Source: Macrosoma leucophasiata
Lineage: Eukaryota > Arthropoda > Insecta > Lepidoptera > Hedylidae
Direction of reading: 5' to 3'
DNA length: 64,000 bases
Assembly (NCBI GenBank): GCA_036365455.1
Contig: JAWQUS010000010.1
Span: 21,004,501 to 21,068,500 of the forward strand
Shown here: piece by piece, positions 1 through 11,330 of the stretch
Numbering within the stretch: position 1 is the first letter of the stretch
Layout: each line of letters opens with the position of its first letter
Notes under the pieces: model-generated
Seen by the model: the letters and a program-made list of their open reading frames with translations, nothing else
What the model was told of the DNA's origin: nothing
The model's database searches: none
Translations under genes and position numbers: made by a program

Positions 1-185
1 TCGTTTCTATTACACAGACATCAATCAGTGACATGTATTTACACGCGCACCTGTGTGCGTATCACGTACAAAATACCAACCGTCGCCCATAAGATGGGAA
101 GGGGTTGAGTGATGCGAGCAAATCGGACGGGACGTCGAAGTGTCCATTCTATACGTAGTACTATTACGAGTACATATTCTCTGCC
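1..185 (+). repeat. 190-bp GC-richer repeat, copy 1 (cut by window start)
   Basis: Contains CTATTACACAGACATCAATC, GTGACATGTATTTACACG, GACGTCGAAGTGTCCATTCT and a final TATTCTCTGC. Also present at 14073-14262 (minus) and 16090-16270 (plus), each time inside the palindromic MITE. Confidence 0.6.
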
Positions 186-641
186 TACAGCCTATTACTT
201 TATGCGTGAAGTCATGAAAAATCCTTTGAAGTTTTCACACACCATAAAACAATTCTAATAATTGAATGAACCAACACAATCTGGCAAATTGTAACTAAAA
301 ACAAAATTTCGAATTTCCTTTTCAAATAAAGCAACCATTTGTTGTACATGAACATCAAAATATAAGATCCCATATATTGTAAAACGCTGTTTCACGTCCA
401 TATTTCCCAAAGGAGTAGGCAGGAGTTAATGTATGATTCCCAAACGATTCGTCAGTTACAATTTGTCTCCCGTTGACGATCTAGGCACGTTACCAAACTC
501 CGAGGGTGGCACTGAGTAGTAATATCTGAAAAATTGAAAAATCCCTATAGCACTAAACCCCTTATCACTGCTATCGCTAGGGCGTAGGCGTGTGTAGTAG
601 CCTGCTACAATTACACTACGTAAAAACATACTTATCTCTTA

Positions 642-826
642 TCTTAATATATATAAATCTCGTGTCACAATGTTTGTCCTCAATGGACTCCTAAACCACT
701 TAACCGATTATAATAAAATTCGCACACCATGTGCAATTCGATCCAACTTGAGAGATAGGATAGCTTACATTACGCTATGACTAATAGGAGCAGAGCAGCG
801 CGTGCGAAGCCGGGGCGGGCCGCTAG
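642..826 (+). mobile_element. Helitron unit 1 of a tandem array (185 bp)
   Basis: Begins TCTTAATATATATAAATC after an A and ends GGGGCGGGCCGCTAG. The next unit follows with no spacer; its TC uses the T after CTAG. Confidence 0.7.
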
Positions 827-1011
827 TCTTAATATATATAAATCTCGTGTCACAATGTTTGTCCTCAATGGACTCCTAAACCACTTAACCGATTATAATA
901 AAATTCGCACACCATGTGCAGTTCGATCCAACTTGAAAGATAGGATAGCTTACATTACGCTATGACTAATAGGAGCAGAGCAGCGCGGGCGAAGCCGGGG
1001 CGGGCCGCTAG
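827..1011 (+). mobile_element. Helitron unit 2 of a tandem array (185 bp)
   Basis: Same length and nearly the same sequence as unit 1, joined head to tail at 826/827. Ends in GGGCCGCTAG at 1011. Confidence 0.7.
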
Positions 1012-1700
1012 TAATATATATAAATCTCGTGTCACAATGTTTATCCTCAATGGACTCCTAAACCACTTAACCGATTATAATAAAATTCGGACACCATGTG
1101 CAGTTCGATCCAACTTGAGAGATAGGATAGTTTAAATCTCAAATTATAGTCGCAATTTTAATTTATTGCTAATTATTTGTCCGTTATTATTTGACAGTCA
1201 CAATTATCTGTTAACTCCAAATGATTCTAACAGATGTCGATACCATTCGACTGGGTTGAGTGAGTAATCAATAGATGGCGCTGCTATGGTAAATCTACAA
1301 ACGTGTCATTTATGCTACATTTTAACAGCATAATTACCGCGTGTTGTTGACGCTATAAAATAAATTAAATTTATTTTGTAGTGAACGAAATACCGTATAA
1401 TTCAATTATTTTCACTTTTTAAATTTTTGGTGTTAGCATAGCCGGCCACGTGTTACATAGACTGAAGTGTAAATTGAATTCATATTATAATGAATGAAGA
1501 TAATACAGTGAAATTAATCCTGTTTTACAAGAGAGGTAGGTAAATAAGGAGATCACCAAATTTTTTTACAAATACCGTCTGTGTGAAAAAGCATAGTGGA
1601 CTCCGTGACTGATGTTCTCTTATTGTTCCTCTTAGATTGTTTACTATAATGTAATATAACAAAAACTTTAGCCACAGCAACGCGTGGCCGGGTCAGCTAG
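1012..1700 (+). mobile_element. Helitron unit 3, longer version (689 bp)
   Basis: Shares the first 120 bp or so with units 1 and 2 (minus the leading TCT), then diverges into about 550 bp absent from them, and ends CGTGGCCGGGTCAGCTAG before T. Units 1 and 2 therefore look like internally deleted derivatives with a different 3' end. Confidence 0.65.
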
Positions 1701-2695
1701 TATTATTATATTTCATTGCGTAGTAAATATTAATGAACTTCGACTTACTTTCTTGTCCGATCCATACACGAGAGTAAGATACATACAAAACAGAATTACA
1801 ATAATTGTTAACTCAAAAATCATGAATAAACTTAATTTTGAGTCCTCCACCTGCCTCCTTTCGCGTACCTAATTTAACAAATGCAAACCACCATTGGAGT
1901 GAACGAGAGCAAAAATCTCACTCACTTCGATGAAGTTTGTTTTTTTTTCCAGAATAACCCAGTTGGAACTATGTTAGAAAACGAGGAAGTACGTTGGATG
2001 AATATACGAAAACACCTATTTCGCTTACTCACCACACACTAGATAAAGACAGCATGACTCGCGTACTGTTTTCCATGACAATAACCATTGATGCCTTCTT
2101 ACCAGGCATTTTCCATTTCCAAATTTACATATAAAGAAACAGGGGGAACTTTCTACTTATTTTGTAAAAAGGCTGGGTTAATAAAAGTCAGCTCTCATTG
2201 TGTAATACAAATAAATTTGTAATTTATTATTCCGATAATAGTTGTATTGTCACTGAAAATGTTATTTAGAAAGGTCTAACGTTATCAACTTAATTTTGAA
2301 AAAAAAAACATTGTACTTAATATGCACGTACTTCTTTAGCGTCAGAAATAAAATAAAATGACAAAAAGTTCAGCAACTAACTTCAGACTGTCGCTATTAT
2401 CTGTCGCATCGTAAAAAAATAACTCTCATTATTTTTTTCTAATCGCGTCAAAAGAAAAATAACTTCAAATATAGACGATTTATTATAACAATTATACCTG
2501 ATTACAATCTTTAAAAAAGCATTTTAAAGTGAAAACGGAATATACACTAATTATTAGGTTATGTTATAGGTAAATAATGTAAAATGTTGTTGCATAATTG
2601 TATTTACAATTCAATATAAATTTAATTAGTTCAATTTAAATAACACACGTGGTCAATTGCCACGGTTATTTCTTTAATAGTTCCTTTATTTAAAA

Positions 2696-2852
2696 ACTAT
2701 CCCCCTTATTCATAAACGTACATTAGATACGTTTTAGCTATAGAATGCTTTGTCTTTGTCAGTTGCATTGTCAAATGTGCAGGATAGAAAAGGACAAAGG
2801 AGACATTAGCAACACTTTAGCTAAAATACGTTTATGAATAAGGGGGTAGTTG
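2696..2852. mobile_element. palindromic MITE with CCCCCTTATTCATAAACGTA ends
   Basis: Inverted ends CCCCCTTATTCATAAACGTA / TACGTTTATGAATAAGGGGG, followed by partly complementary TTAGCTA segments; about 150 bp. The flanking TA on each side suggests a TA target (mariner-type), not certain. Confidence 0.6.
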
Positions 2853-3375
2853 TGGATAATGAGTGGACATGCCCATAATACCAAAACATATCATTAACAT
2901 ATCACATCTTTCTGCCATCTACATACGTATTTGATTGTATGATGAAATATAATTATTATGTTGTGCAATTTTAACATTTTGCTATAGCTAACTCGGCAAA
3001 GCAAATATTTGTATGCAAGATAATAAGACAGCATTACATATGTAGTTTCTGAGGATGCAAAAACATCATAAAATGTTTTTTACAAAATTAGCAGCAGAAC
3101 CAGTATTATTACATATTCTCTGGCAGAACTTAAAATAAGATACCTATATAGAAGTTCTCATTCATTCATTTATATTGATATTTTTAATTAAATCTCTGGG
3201 AAGCTTTGTAAGGATATATCTCAAGGCTAAAGCCTAAAGCCGAAAATCGAGAAAAAGGTATTGTACGATCATTTCATTTTTAGTTTATAGAGTAAAAATT
3301 TAAAAAAATTGTATGTGTGTAATCTTTTTTGTGAGTAAATTTTATTTTATTTTCAAAGTGTAACAAATAGAAGAG

Positions 3376-3715
3376 TATGTATGTATGTATCTTCACGCCA
3401 GGTCCCTAACGGGGTAGGCAGAGAGTGTAGAGCGCCAGACATCCCGGTTCTGACAAACCTCTCGTGCCTCGTCTACCTTCATCATTCTCTTCATACATGC
3501 ACGCCGATTCCTAAGACTTTTGACCCCACCATCAGACAGAACTCGACCTATTTGGTCATGGTAGGTCAGCCTTGGTCTTCCTGGGCCTCTGCAACCATCC
3601 ACATTCGCATTGTATATCTGTTTAGTCATTCGGTCATTCGGCATTCTTTCTATATGCCCGAACCATCGGAGCATGCCTTTTTTCATTTTTACACCGATAC
3701 TATCATTCACACAAA
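3376..3715 (-). mobile_element. RTE-like LINE 3' fragment (C-terminus of ORF)
   Basis: Minus-strand frame of 105 codons: [60 protein letters not shown], ending YPVRDLA, then a (ATAC)n tail. The [10 protein letters not shown] and GRPR blocks are the C-terminal region downstream of RT in RTE-type elements. 5'-truncated. Confidence 0.75.
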
Positions 3716-3896
3716 GAAGAGTAAAAACGATAAATATGAAATCAATGTGTGAGAGAGCACTATTAATAAATAAATTAGTTCGTTGGTGTCATTGTCGGCT
3801 CCCGCCATGTCTCAGAATATCTCGACCAACGTACATACTTAACACGTGCACGAACCGACATATGGTCTGGGGCCTAATTACCGTAAAATAATAGTT

Positions 3897-4184
3897 GTTT
3901 TTTTTTCTATGTAATGGAAGTGGCAAACAAGCATACAGTTCACATTGATGTTAAGTGATGACTGCAGCCTATAGACGCCCACACAACGACCAAGGTCAAA
4001 ATGCAGATGCGTTACCACTCCTGAGGCCTAAGGTGTTATGCCTCTGTGCCGGAAATTACAGGGCCGTACATTACCACCTGACCGGAACACGATAGTGCTG
4101 AACACTACCATTTAGCGGCAAGTATATTAGGTAGGTGGTGCGTACGCCCACGAGCTCCGTCACTGGAGCTCTACTACCACCAAA
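3897..4184 (-). mobile_element. GAGCTC-SINE-like repeat
   Basis: Family of about 280 bp. On its own sense strand it starts TGGTGGTAGAGCTCCAGTGA, passes through CACTATCGTGTTCCGGTCAG and GCCTCAGGAGTGGTAACGCA and ends CACTTCCATTACATAAAAAA. The A-rich end suggests retroposition. This copy is near full length. Confidence 0.65.
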
Positions 4185-4802
4185 AAAAATGTTGGATCGC
4201 AATTCAATTTTTCACGCTATCTTGCTCTTATAAAGGCCGCGGGCATTGATTAAAGCAAGACAGCAAATCCATTGAATGGAACTCAACAACGTTACTTGAA
4301 TTAGGTTACCCTACTTTGGTCTTATCTCGCCGTACTGATAAGCGTTTTATATCGTGTTATGGAGTTGTTAAATAATTTCTAATCTTTCCTGTTATTTTTA
4401 CATGTTTTTAGGTTGATATATTGTTTGAATAGGATAAACAGTCTGTAGATTGGGGTTTAAAGGCATGTAATTTTTTGGTTGATGGTATTTATTTGTTACT
4501 TTGGGTTTCGATAAAGATATTTCTTCTTGTCTTTCTTTATAATCGTTGGTTTAGTTGTGTAGATCTAATAAAGTTAGGAATCTTAATTATGATAAATAGT
4601 ACTGATTCAATAATAATAAAAATTTTGTCGTTTAGAAAAAATCACTGCTCAGCAACACTTATTAACTGCTTAGTTAATGCTCTGAAAATGCAATCAATTA
4701 TTGTTTTGTCTTTCTCCGAACTCCCTGAAGTCTGACTCCAGCCGAAAGATATCCACTGTTGGGCAAAGGCTTCCTCAGAAAAACGCCCACAACAGTATAG
4801 TT

Positions 4803-4961
4803 AGAAATTAAATTAAAAACTGAAAGAAAAATTTGACTTCGGGCTGGACTGGTTATCCTGAGGTCGCAGGTTCGTTGCCTGCCCGAAGTCCATTTTTTCT
4901 TTCAGTTTCTTCTTTAATTTCTAAAGTTTACTCGCATGTGTTATTGCGAAAAATAAATAGT
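4803..4961 (+). mobile_element. tRNA-like fold-back retroposon, copy I
   Basis: 159 bp between exact 14-bp duplications ACAACAGTATAGTT (4789-4802, 4962-4975). Arms of about 42 bp (AAACTGAAAGAAAAATTTGA then CTTCGGGC, and its near complement) enclose a tRNA remnant with a T-arm GCAGG TTCGTTG CCTGC. The tail is CATGTGTTATTGCGAAAAAT. The duplication length is typical of target-primed reverse transcription. Confidence 0.75.
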
Positions 4962-5795
4962 ACAACAGTATAGTTCTTCATTAGAGGGCATATAATATTA
5001 CGAGTAGTGAAATTACTCAAAACGACCCATATAAACTTGCAACACTTTATGACGTCACAGAGTGTAGGTACGACACCGCTGAATTGAATGGTGAAATCAA
5101 GATATGTTAGAATATCTTCGTCAATACTGCGTTTTTGTGTAAAGTAGACATACTAAAAATTGTTGGAAATTGTATAAAGATTCTAAAAGTGAAATTATTT
5201 CAATTTTTCAGTAAACTTTTACGTCATTTTTGGCGTTATTTCATATTCTGTTTTCTCATACTCAAATACTCCAAGGTGAATTTTGTACATACCATTTGCA
5301 TGAAATTTTCATATGATATGATAAAAAGTACTGATTTTGTACCTAGGCCACAACCCTATTCTCCTCCACTAGAGGGCAATTAGGTCGTCATGTCCCAATG
5401 CCTTTATTATTATTATAAAATTATCTTGTCTACATAGATAATTTTCTATTTCTGTATCCATGTCGGAACTAACGATTCGCCCTTGAAAAACATTTATATA
5501 ACTCTACGCAACACGATGACGCTACAGCTCACAATTATTTATTTTGATTCAGATTTAATACGTGTATCGAATTTATTTTAGTCTGGCAATAAAACATGAT
5601 GTAAATCCATTGTCGCCGGCGTGCCAAGCGAAACATGTAAAATTGTAAATGTCCCAACATAATATATGATCGCTGTAAAACAATAATTGTTGCCATTGTA
5701 AACATGTACGACTGTTTTGTTGTTAAAATGATTAACGTTTGCCTAAATTTACATAGGTATTGTGTTTTTGTTATGTCAAATTTATACGTGGACGG

Positions 5796-6088
5796 CATAG
5801 AGCAACACGGGCCACCGGCCACGGCGGACTGGAGGGGAATAGCCATAGCGTTTATTGCCGATGCAAAACAGTCTGTCATTTTTTGCGGGGTGAAATGCGT
5901 GCGACACACACGCACACTACAAAAATCGTCTATTACTACGAAACTCACACCTTGACTTTAACAAAATACAGAAACAATTTCACGCACACATTTAAACATC
6001 TAGGCGACAGGTACAGGCCCATTTGGGCTTGTACTTTTACAGAGGGGAAAGACTGCATATGGCTTCTCCCCTCCGGTATTGTTCTATG
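5796..6088 (+). mobile_element. hAT-like MITE with 8-bp target duplication (copy 1)
   Basis: Ends CATAGAGCAACACGGG and GGTATTGTTCTATG form terminal inverted repeats. Exact 8-bp duplication GTGGACGG at 5788-5795 and 6089-6096. 293 bp, no transposase. An 8-bp duplication fits hAT (P elements also make 8 bp). The open frames across it are fortuitous. Confidence 0.85.
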
Positions 6089-6142
6089 GTGGACGGTGTC
6101 ACGTTGTTGTCTTTTTATTGTTACGGTTGGCGAGCAAGATTT

Positions 6143-6389
6143 ACAGTACACAGCTGAAATATTGCACATCGAGAAGAAAGAAACAATCGGCTTGTTTCGA
6201 CTTCGTGGAGCGTTATCTCTGCACACTGCCTCCGTAAGCAGTGATAGTTCGGTATTGGTCAAAACTTGATCAAAATGGTCTACAAACGTCACACAGGTAA
6301 GGTGCGTAAGAGATAACGCTCTACAAAACCGAAATAAGCCAAAGTCTCCTTCGTAAGGTCGATGTGCAATATATCTTGTTAGATACTGT
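6143..6389. mobile_element. palindromic TA-target MITE, copy 1
   Basis: Ends ACAGTAC...GTACTGT-like with long inverted arms: ATTGCACATCGA ... GTTTCGACTTCGTGGAGCGTTA on the left and TAACGCTCTACAAAACCGAAAT ... TCGATGTGCAAT on the right. Flanked by T/A compatible with a TA duplication, as in Tc1/mariner MITEs. No coding capacity. Confidence 0.65.
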
Positions 6390-6459
6390 ACCTGCATGGG
6401 ATTTCAGTTGCGTCTCAGTTGCGCTTGCCAAATACTCAAACATCACTTAAACCATTTTT

Positions 6460-6545
6460 CGTTCGAATCGTGGGTGTTTGCATGTATGCTTGAATGCATG
6501 CATTTACCTCTGCCTACCTCTTCGGGGATAACAGGCGTGTGAAGT
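6460..6545 (+). repeat. CGAATCGTGGGTGTTTGC repeat, with relatives
   Basis: CGAATCGTGGGTGTTTGCAT ... GCCTACCTCTTCGGGGATAA. Relatives: 12776-12862 (minus), 29371-29425 (minus, abutting the LINE) and 49303-49347 (plus). Probably a LINE 3' region. Confidence 0.5.
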
Positions 6546-7479
6546 TAAATTTTATAAGTTTACGTGTATATTGATAAAAAAATATTATAAATATTTTAAT
6601 ACCGGAAAAATACTACCATAAATTCAAAATACACTTCGACTTTATCTTTAGATTCGTCTTATTAGTATTAGTCCAATAACGTATAAATTCGCGCAATTAA
6701 GCTAGAAAAAAATCTCGCGTAACAAAAGCTGCGTTGAAGCGATAAATTAAAACAAACTCAGCATTCCCTTTTTAAAAATGTACGCGGCTGAATAATATTT
6801 TTGTAATGAGCCCGGTTTATTGCTGGTAAGGCTCTCTGCCTAATATATTGCCATTCATTTCAAACATATTTACATACATTTTCCGTTCCCTGAAGCTTTC
6901 TAGCGGACTATTTTATCGGTGATCGGCATCGATTTGCATATTGTTAGAACGTCTAGAACTAACTTGATAAGCTCATGTCGTAGAAGCGCTTGGATCATAA
7001 TTTTATTTACTGGTAGGTAAAGATCCAGTGACGGAGCTAATTTTTATATTACCTAATCTACTTACCGTTAGATGGCAAAGAAAGAAAGAAAACATTTATT
7101 TAGACAGCACAGATACACAAAAAAGCGAAATTATTGGAACTTTACAAACAATCCTATTTTTTTAAATCTTTTTTAAACATTACTCATAAATAAGCATAAC
7201 ATTAACAATGGACCCTGCACTCAGCTAGGATTGCTTGCTGCTCGCAGTGGTCCTGAAATAATTTCCATCATGAGAAATAAAAGAAGACAACGGTTCGGTT
7301 TTTGAAAAAAAATAATTAAGTACAAACGTTGATGATTGATTGATTGACAGAATTGGACAAGAAAAAAAAACAATGAATGTTAACACAAAAAAAAGAGATA
7401 GTCTTACGGCTAATCGAAATGGGAACCCCGAACAGCTTCATGTCAAGTCGATAACATCAATCGACTTGATGCTGATTTT

Positions 7480-7512
7480 CATCTGTGGAACACAGGGTGT
7501 GTTCCACAGATG
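7480..7512. repeat. perfect 15-bp-arm hairpin, 3-nt loop
   Basis: CATCTGTGGAACACA, loop GGG, exact complement. A second shorter hairpin (CAAGTCGA/TCGACTTG) lies just upstream. Confidence 0.8.
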
Positions 7513-8769
7513 TCAAGTAGGTTAGACAATGGTAGTTTTCAGCTTTTTCTATTTCCGGTCAGATGGTCATGTATAGCCCGGTTCATAAAAATCCTTTTAC
7601 GTTCTTAAACAAGTTCAAGAACACTATTTGGATGTCACCGACGAAAATAGTTCGTGAGTTCGTGATAAGGTTGAAATTGGATGCAAATTGAAAGCTGAAA
7701 TGGGTACATTTTGTTAATTTCAGTTCTCAAAGCAAACGTCGCAATCCGCCCTTAAACCTCTGGCTAAGTGGCAAATCTCTGGTTTTTTAATGTTTATAAG
7801 ATGCAGTTTTCAATTACCCAAATGTTTTTTTGTCACTTCATGACATACAAAAAACACAGTTGGAGCCGTCACTGCAGCTGTACCAACAGCAGAATAATAT
7901 ATGCATTTGCATACATCACATTTATTATCCTTACACGTGTGACATCAATAATTAGACCATATTGTCGGGTATGAGAACTAACGGAGCTTTAATGTACGTA
8001 ATTTAAGTGAAAGCTTGTTTGTGAAGACACATTGTTTGCTAATGCTACTAATTAATATTCGCGCGGCTAATTGGCTGTGTAGGTCAGCAGAGGAAACAGT
8101 ATAACACGAAATAGAGGTTCATGAAATAGAGGTATATCATCACTTATAGTTAGTTAGAAAAGTAATCCCATGTTGATATGGTGATCTGGTGGTAGAGTTC
8201 CCGCCAAATGGTAGCGTTCAGCATTATCGTGTTCCGGTTTGATGGTAATGTATATAAAATACAAAACTCCTCAGTATAAAAAGTTTAAAATTAAATAATT
8301 TTATGTTAAAAGAATAAATAACTAATGTACCTACAAAATTAATGACGCTCACACGATTTTGCTAATTTCGATTTCATTGAAATGACAACCGAGACACTCG
8401 CAACGAAAAGCGGTTAAAAAAATTTCAAAATAAATTTGTTCAAAGCGATGATAAAATCTAAACAATTTTACAGTCTGTCAAGGCAGTGGTACGTGAAAAA
8501 TTTCTCCTTGAAGTTGAATTTATCGTGTCCTATTTTTACCGGGCCATGGTGCCGGTGGCATAGTGATTAATTAGTGTGGTCGGAAACCCGACGCTTGTCT
8601 GTTTGATAACACTATCTAATTAGAACGCGGTTGCGCCTCCGTTGGTACTATGAATCGCTTTAATCGATCTGTTTAAAAATCCAGGTGGAAATAATAGAAT
8701 AACCTATTTGAAGACAACAATGTTTCATGAAAAAACAGTTTTGTTAAGGATTTAAAACTGTTTGTTTCA

Positions 8770-9089
8770 AGCAATGGATTTTTTTATGTGAGGAAGGTGG
8801 TAAACAAGCATGCAACTCACATTGATGGTAAGTGATGACGGCAGCCTATAGATATCTACACCCACAAGTTTCGTCGCCACCCTTGAGACCTAAGTTGTTA
8901 TGTCTCTGTGGCAGTTATTACGGAGCCATTCATTACCATCTAACCGGAACACGATAGTGCTGAACACTACCATTTATTAGATAATAATAATAATACTCTT
9001 TATTGTACACTCAACAGAATCACAACCTAATACTAGATACCTAATGCTGTGATGCCTACGCCCTCCAGCTCCTGCACTGGAACTCTACC
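8770..9089 (-). mobile_element. GAGCTC-SINE-like repeat with a nested insertion
   Basis: Same family, more diverged. Interrupted near 8985-9035 by ATAATAATAATAATACTCTT then TATTGTACACTCAACAG, itself a reversed LINE-type 3' end. Confidence 0.55.
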
Positions 9090-9109
9090 ACCAGTAACAT
9101 AAGATATTT

Positions 9110-9391
9110 TTTTTTTATGTCAACGAAGTGGCAACCAAGCATGCAGTTCACATTCATGTTAAGTGATAACTGCAGCCTATAGACACCCACACAAAGACCG
9201 AGGTCAAAATACAGATGCGTTACCACTCCTGAGGCCTAAGGTGTTATGCCTCTGTGCCGGAAATTACAGGGCCGTACATTACCACCTGACCGGAACACGA
9301 TAGTGCTAAACACTACCATTTAGCGGCAAGTATATTAGGTAATGCGGTGGTGCCTACGCCCGCGAGCTCCGTCACTGAAGCTCTACCACCT
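9110..9391 (-). mobile_element. GAGCTC-SINE-like repeat
   Basis: Near full-length copy adjacent to the previous one in the same orientation. A 20-bp perfect palindrome (9402-9442) follows directly. Confidence 0.65.
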
Positions 9392-9401
9392 TGTAAAAAG
9401 T

Positions 9402-9442
9402 ATAGCTCTATGCAGTTGTAATTTACAACTGCATAGAGCTAT
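9402..9442. repeat. perfect 20-bp-arm palindrome, 1-nt centre
   Basis: ATAGCTCTATGCAGTTGTAA, T, exact complement; borders the end of a SINE-like copy. Confidence 0.85.
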
Positions 9443-9484
9443 TCCATACACATATAATTTCCATTCAATCTTATCATCATTTGA

Positions 9485-9705
9485 CGACCCGGTTAGTCCA
9501 GCGGTGTGAGATGACGAACCGGTTAGTCCAGCGGTGTGAGATGACCGTTTGATTCGAAGGGTCGCGGGTTCGATCCCCGCACCGGGACAAATATTTGTAT
9601 GGCCTACAGATATTCGTTTCGGGTCTGGGTGTTTGTGTATGTGTTGTTTGTGTACAACGGCACCCACGACACAGGTTTATACCTACTGTGGGGCTGTGAG
9701 TGTAA
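9485..9705 (+). mobile_element. tRNA-derived SINE with duplicated A-box segment
   Basis: A box TTAGTCCAGCGG occurs twice 33 bp apart (a repeat of CCGGTTAGTCCAGCGG), then B box GGGTTCGATCCCC and ACCGGGACA. The SINE body follows (TCGTTTCGGGTCTGGGTGTT...GCACCCACGACACAGG). Not a true tRNA gene: the acceptor stem is incomplete and a SINE body is attached. Confidence 0.7.
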
Positions 9706-10096
9706 GCGTATTTTATTTTTTTTATTTATCATCAACAAATGCACAAACATTAGGTATTCGAAAGCATTAAACAACTATTTTCTCGATACATTTCATCCTA
9801 TTGAAATATACACACTGCATATATCACATCCTGAAAACAAACAGTCCCAAACTCCTAAATTAATTCGTAAGTCACACAAAACTGCAAATTTACGCGTTTT
9901 GATGTTATGCCAAAAAGATCAAAGGTGTCACGACCTTGGCTGGAGCGTAGTGTGCGTTACATAAATAATAAACTGGTTCATTTGGTATGGTGCGAATAAT
10001 CAGTCTCTATTGCTATTACATTTATTTTTTAACCGTTAAACAATATTTAATTTGATGATTTTAAATAATTTATCAAATAACCATATTCATTAATTC

Positions 10097-10205
10097 GCGG
10101 CACAGTATTTAATTTACTTTTGCGAGTGTCAACGTTTACACTTGATATTATTATATACTCGCAATTCCACATTGGATTGTTCCAAAAATAAATAAAAATA
10201 AATGT
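10097..10205 (+). repeat. short repeat shared with 52150-52240
   Basis: Both contain TGCGAGTGTCAACGTTTACA followed by ATTCCACATTG and CAAAAATAAATAAA. Family unknown. Confidence 0.5.
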
Positions 10206-10246
10206 TGTGTTTTTGTATATTGTTTACATTTTATGTGTCTACTTAA

Positions 10247-10273
10247 TATAAAGTATATATTATATACTTTATA
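10247..10273. repeat. perfect 13-bp-arm palindrome, 1-nt centre
   Basis: TATAAAGTATATA, T, exact complement. AT-rich, so less striking. Confidence 0.6.
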
Positions 10274-10317
10274 CACACTCGAAAGATGGCGGCGATATTC
10301 AACCAACCACCACCTTA

Positions 10318-10649
10318 TTTTATTTTTAAAGAAAAATGGAAAGAAAAATTTGACTTCAGGCGAGGCTCGAACTCGCGACCTACTGGGAATCTAGTCCAGC
10401 CGCTCTTCCAATCTTTCCATCTATTACCAACTGGCGCTACTGCTACCATAAAGCAATGCAAATAGATGTGAAGGAAAGATTTGACAAATCGGGCAGGGCT
10501 TCAGTAGCTCAATTGGAAGAGCGGCTGGACTAGATTCCCAGTAGGTCGCGAGTTCGAGCCTCGCCTGAAGTCAAATTTTTCTTTCCATTTTTCTTTAAAA
10601 TAAAATATATTTCACAAGCATGTGTTAATGCGAAATAATATAAAAACAA
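10318..10649 (+). mobile_element. tRNA-like fold-back retroposon, copy II (dimer)
   Basis: 332 bp between exact 14-bp duplications CAACCACCACCTTA (10304-10317, 10650-10663). It holds an antisense tRNA-like half, a spacer of about 85 bp, then a sense tRNA-like unit with A box TAGCTCAATTGG and B box GAGTTCGAGCC, so the outer ~95 bp arms form a near-perfect hairpin. The tail is CATGTGTTAATGCGAAATAA then TATAAAA. Confidence 0.8.
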
Positions 10650-11102
10650 CAACCACCACCTTACTTAATAAAATAATTAATAACTTAATTTGTCACTAAA
10701 TTGTAGGGCCCAATAAAAGTAGTTGTGTAGATACTAGTCTGTGTTTCAGTCAGTATCAAGCAGTAAAGCTCCTACACACAAGACTGAGCCTTTATTGTGT
10801 ATTTTTTAAGTGTATTATGTGTAGTAATGTCTATAGATTTCCTTCACAATACGTAATCGAGGTGGATTTCCATCCCCCAGCGTGACGTGTGTTTATGTGT
10901 GTAGTGAATTATGTACGGCAACTGAATTACTACTCTCCTTACTACGCTTACGTCAAACAGAATTTAAAAAGCAATGTGCAATACACGTCATAAATGTACG
11001 AGAATAAATAGCAGAACATTAGAATTCCTCGTATCATTGCTTTTTAATAGGTTGTGCTCGCACTCCATCTGTGAGTCGAGGAATTAAATTCTGAATCGAT
11101 AT

Positions 11103-11330
11103 ATAATCATCATCATTATTTGACAAAAACCACCCCAAAAGATTGCCACAACGAACGGTCCTAGGCCGCCCTCATCCAGCGATTGCCCACAACCTTCACC
11201 AAATCGTAGGCCTGCCTACGCTTCGTCTTCCGGTACGCGGTCGCCATTCGAGAACTCTTCTGACGCAATGGCCGTCGATTCTTTGAACTATGTGCCCTGC
11301 CCACTGCCTGAGTGGACTAGTGAGTTGCAC
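11103..11330 (-). mobile_element. second RTE-like LINE family, 3' fragment
   Basis: Minus strand carries TGGCAATCTTTTGGGG, CCTCATCCAGCGATTGCCCA (on plus) and the product GCGQSLDEGGL-like text with shifts; (ATC/ATT)n tail at 11103. Same family as 32715-33455 and 42885-43010. Confidence 0.55.

Noticed and set aside
3381..3752. 123-codon plus-strand frame (also 17995-18366)
   Set aside because: Antisense of the RTE-like LINE C-terminus, which is the recognisable frame.
5760..6269. 169-codon plus-strand frame
   Set aside because: It lies across a hAT-like MITE and part of another MITE; no protein similarity.
10499..10573. Possible functional tRNA gene
   Set aside because: The anticodon stem is mismatched or the loop is 9 nt, and the unit is part of a repeated fold-back retroposon.
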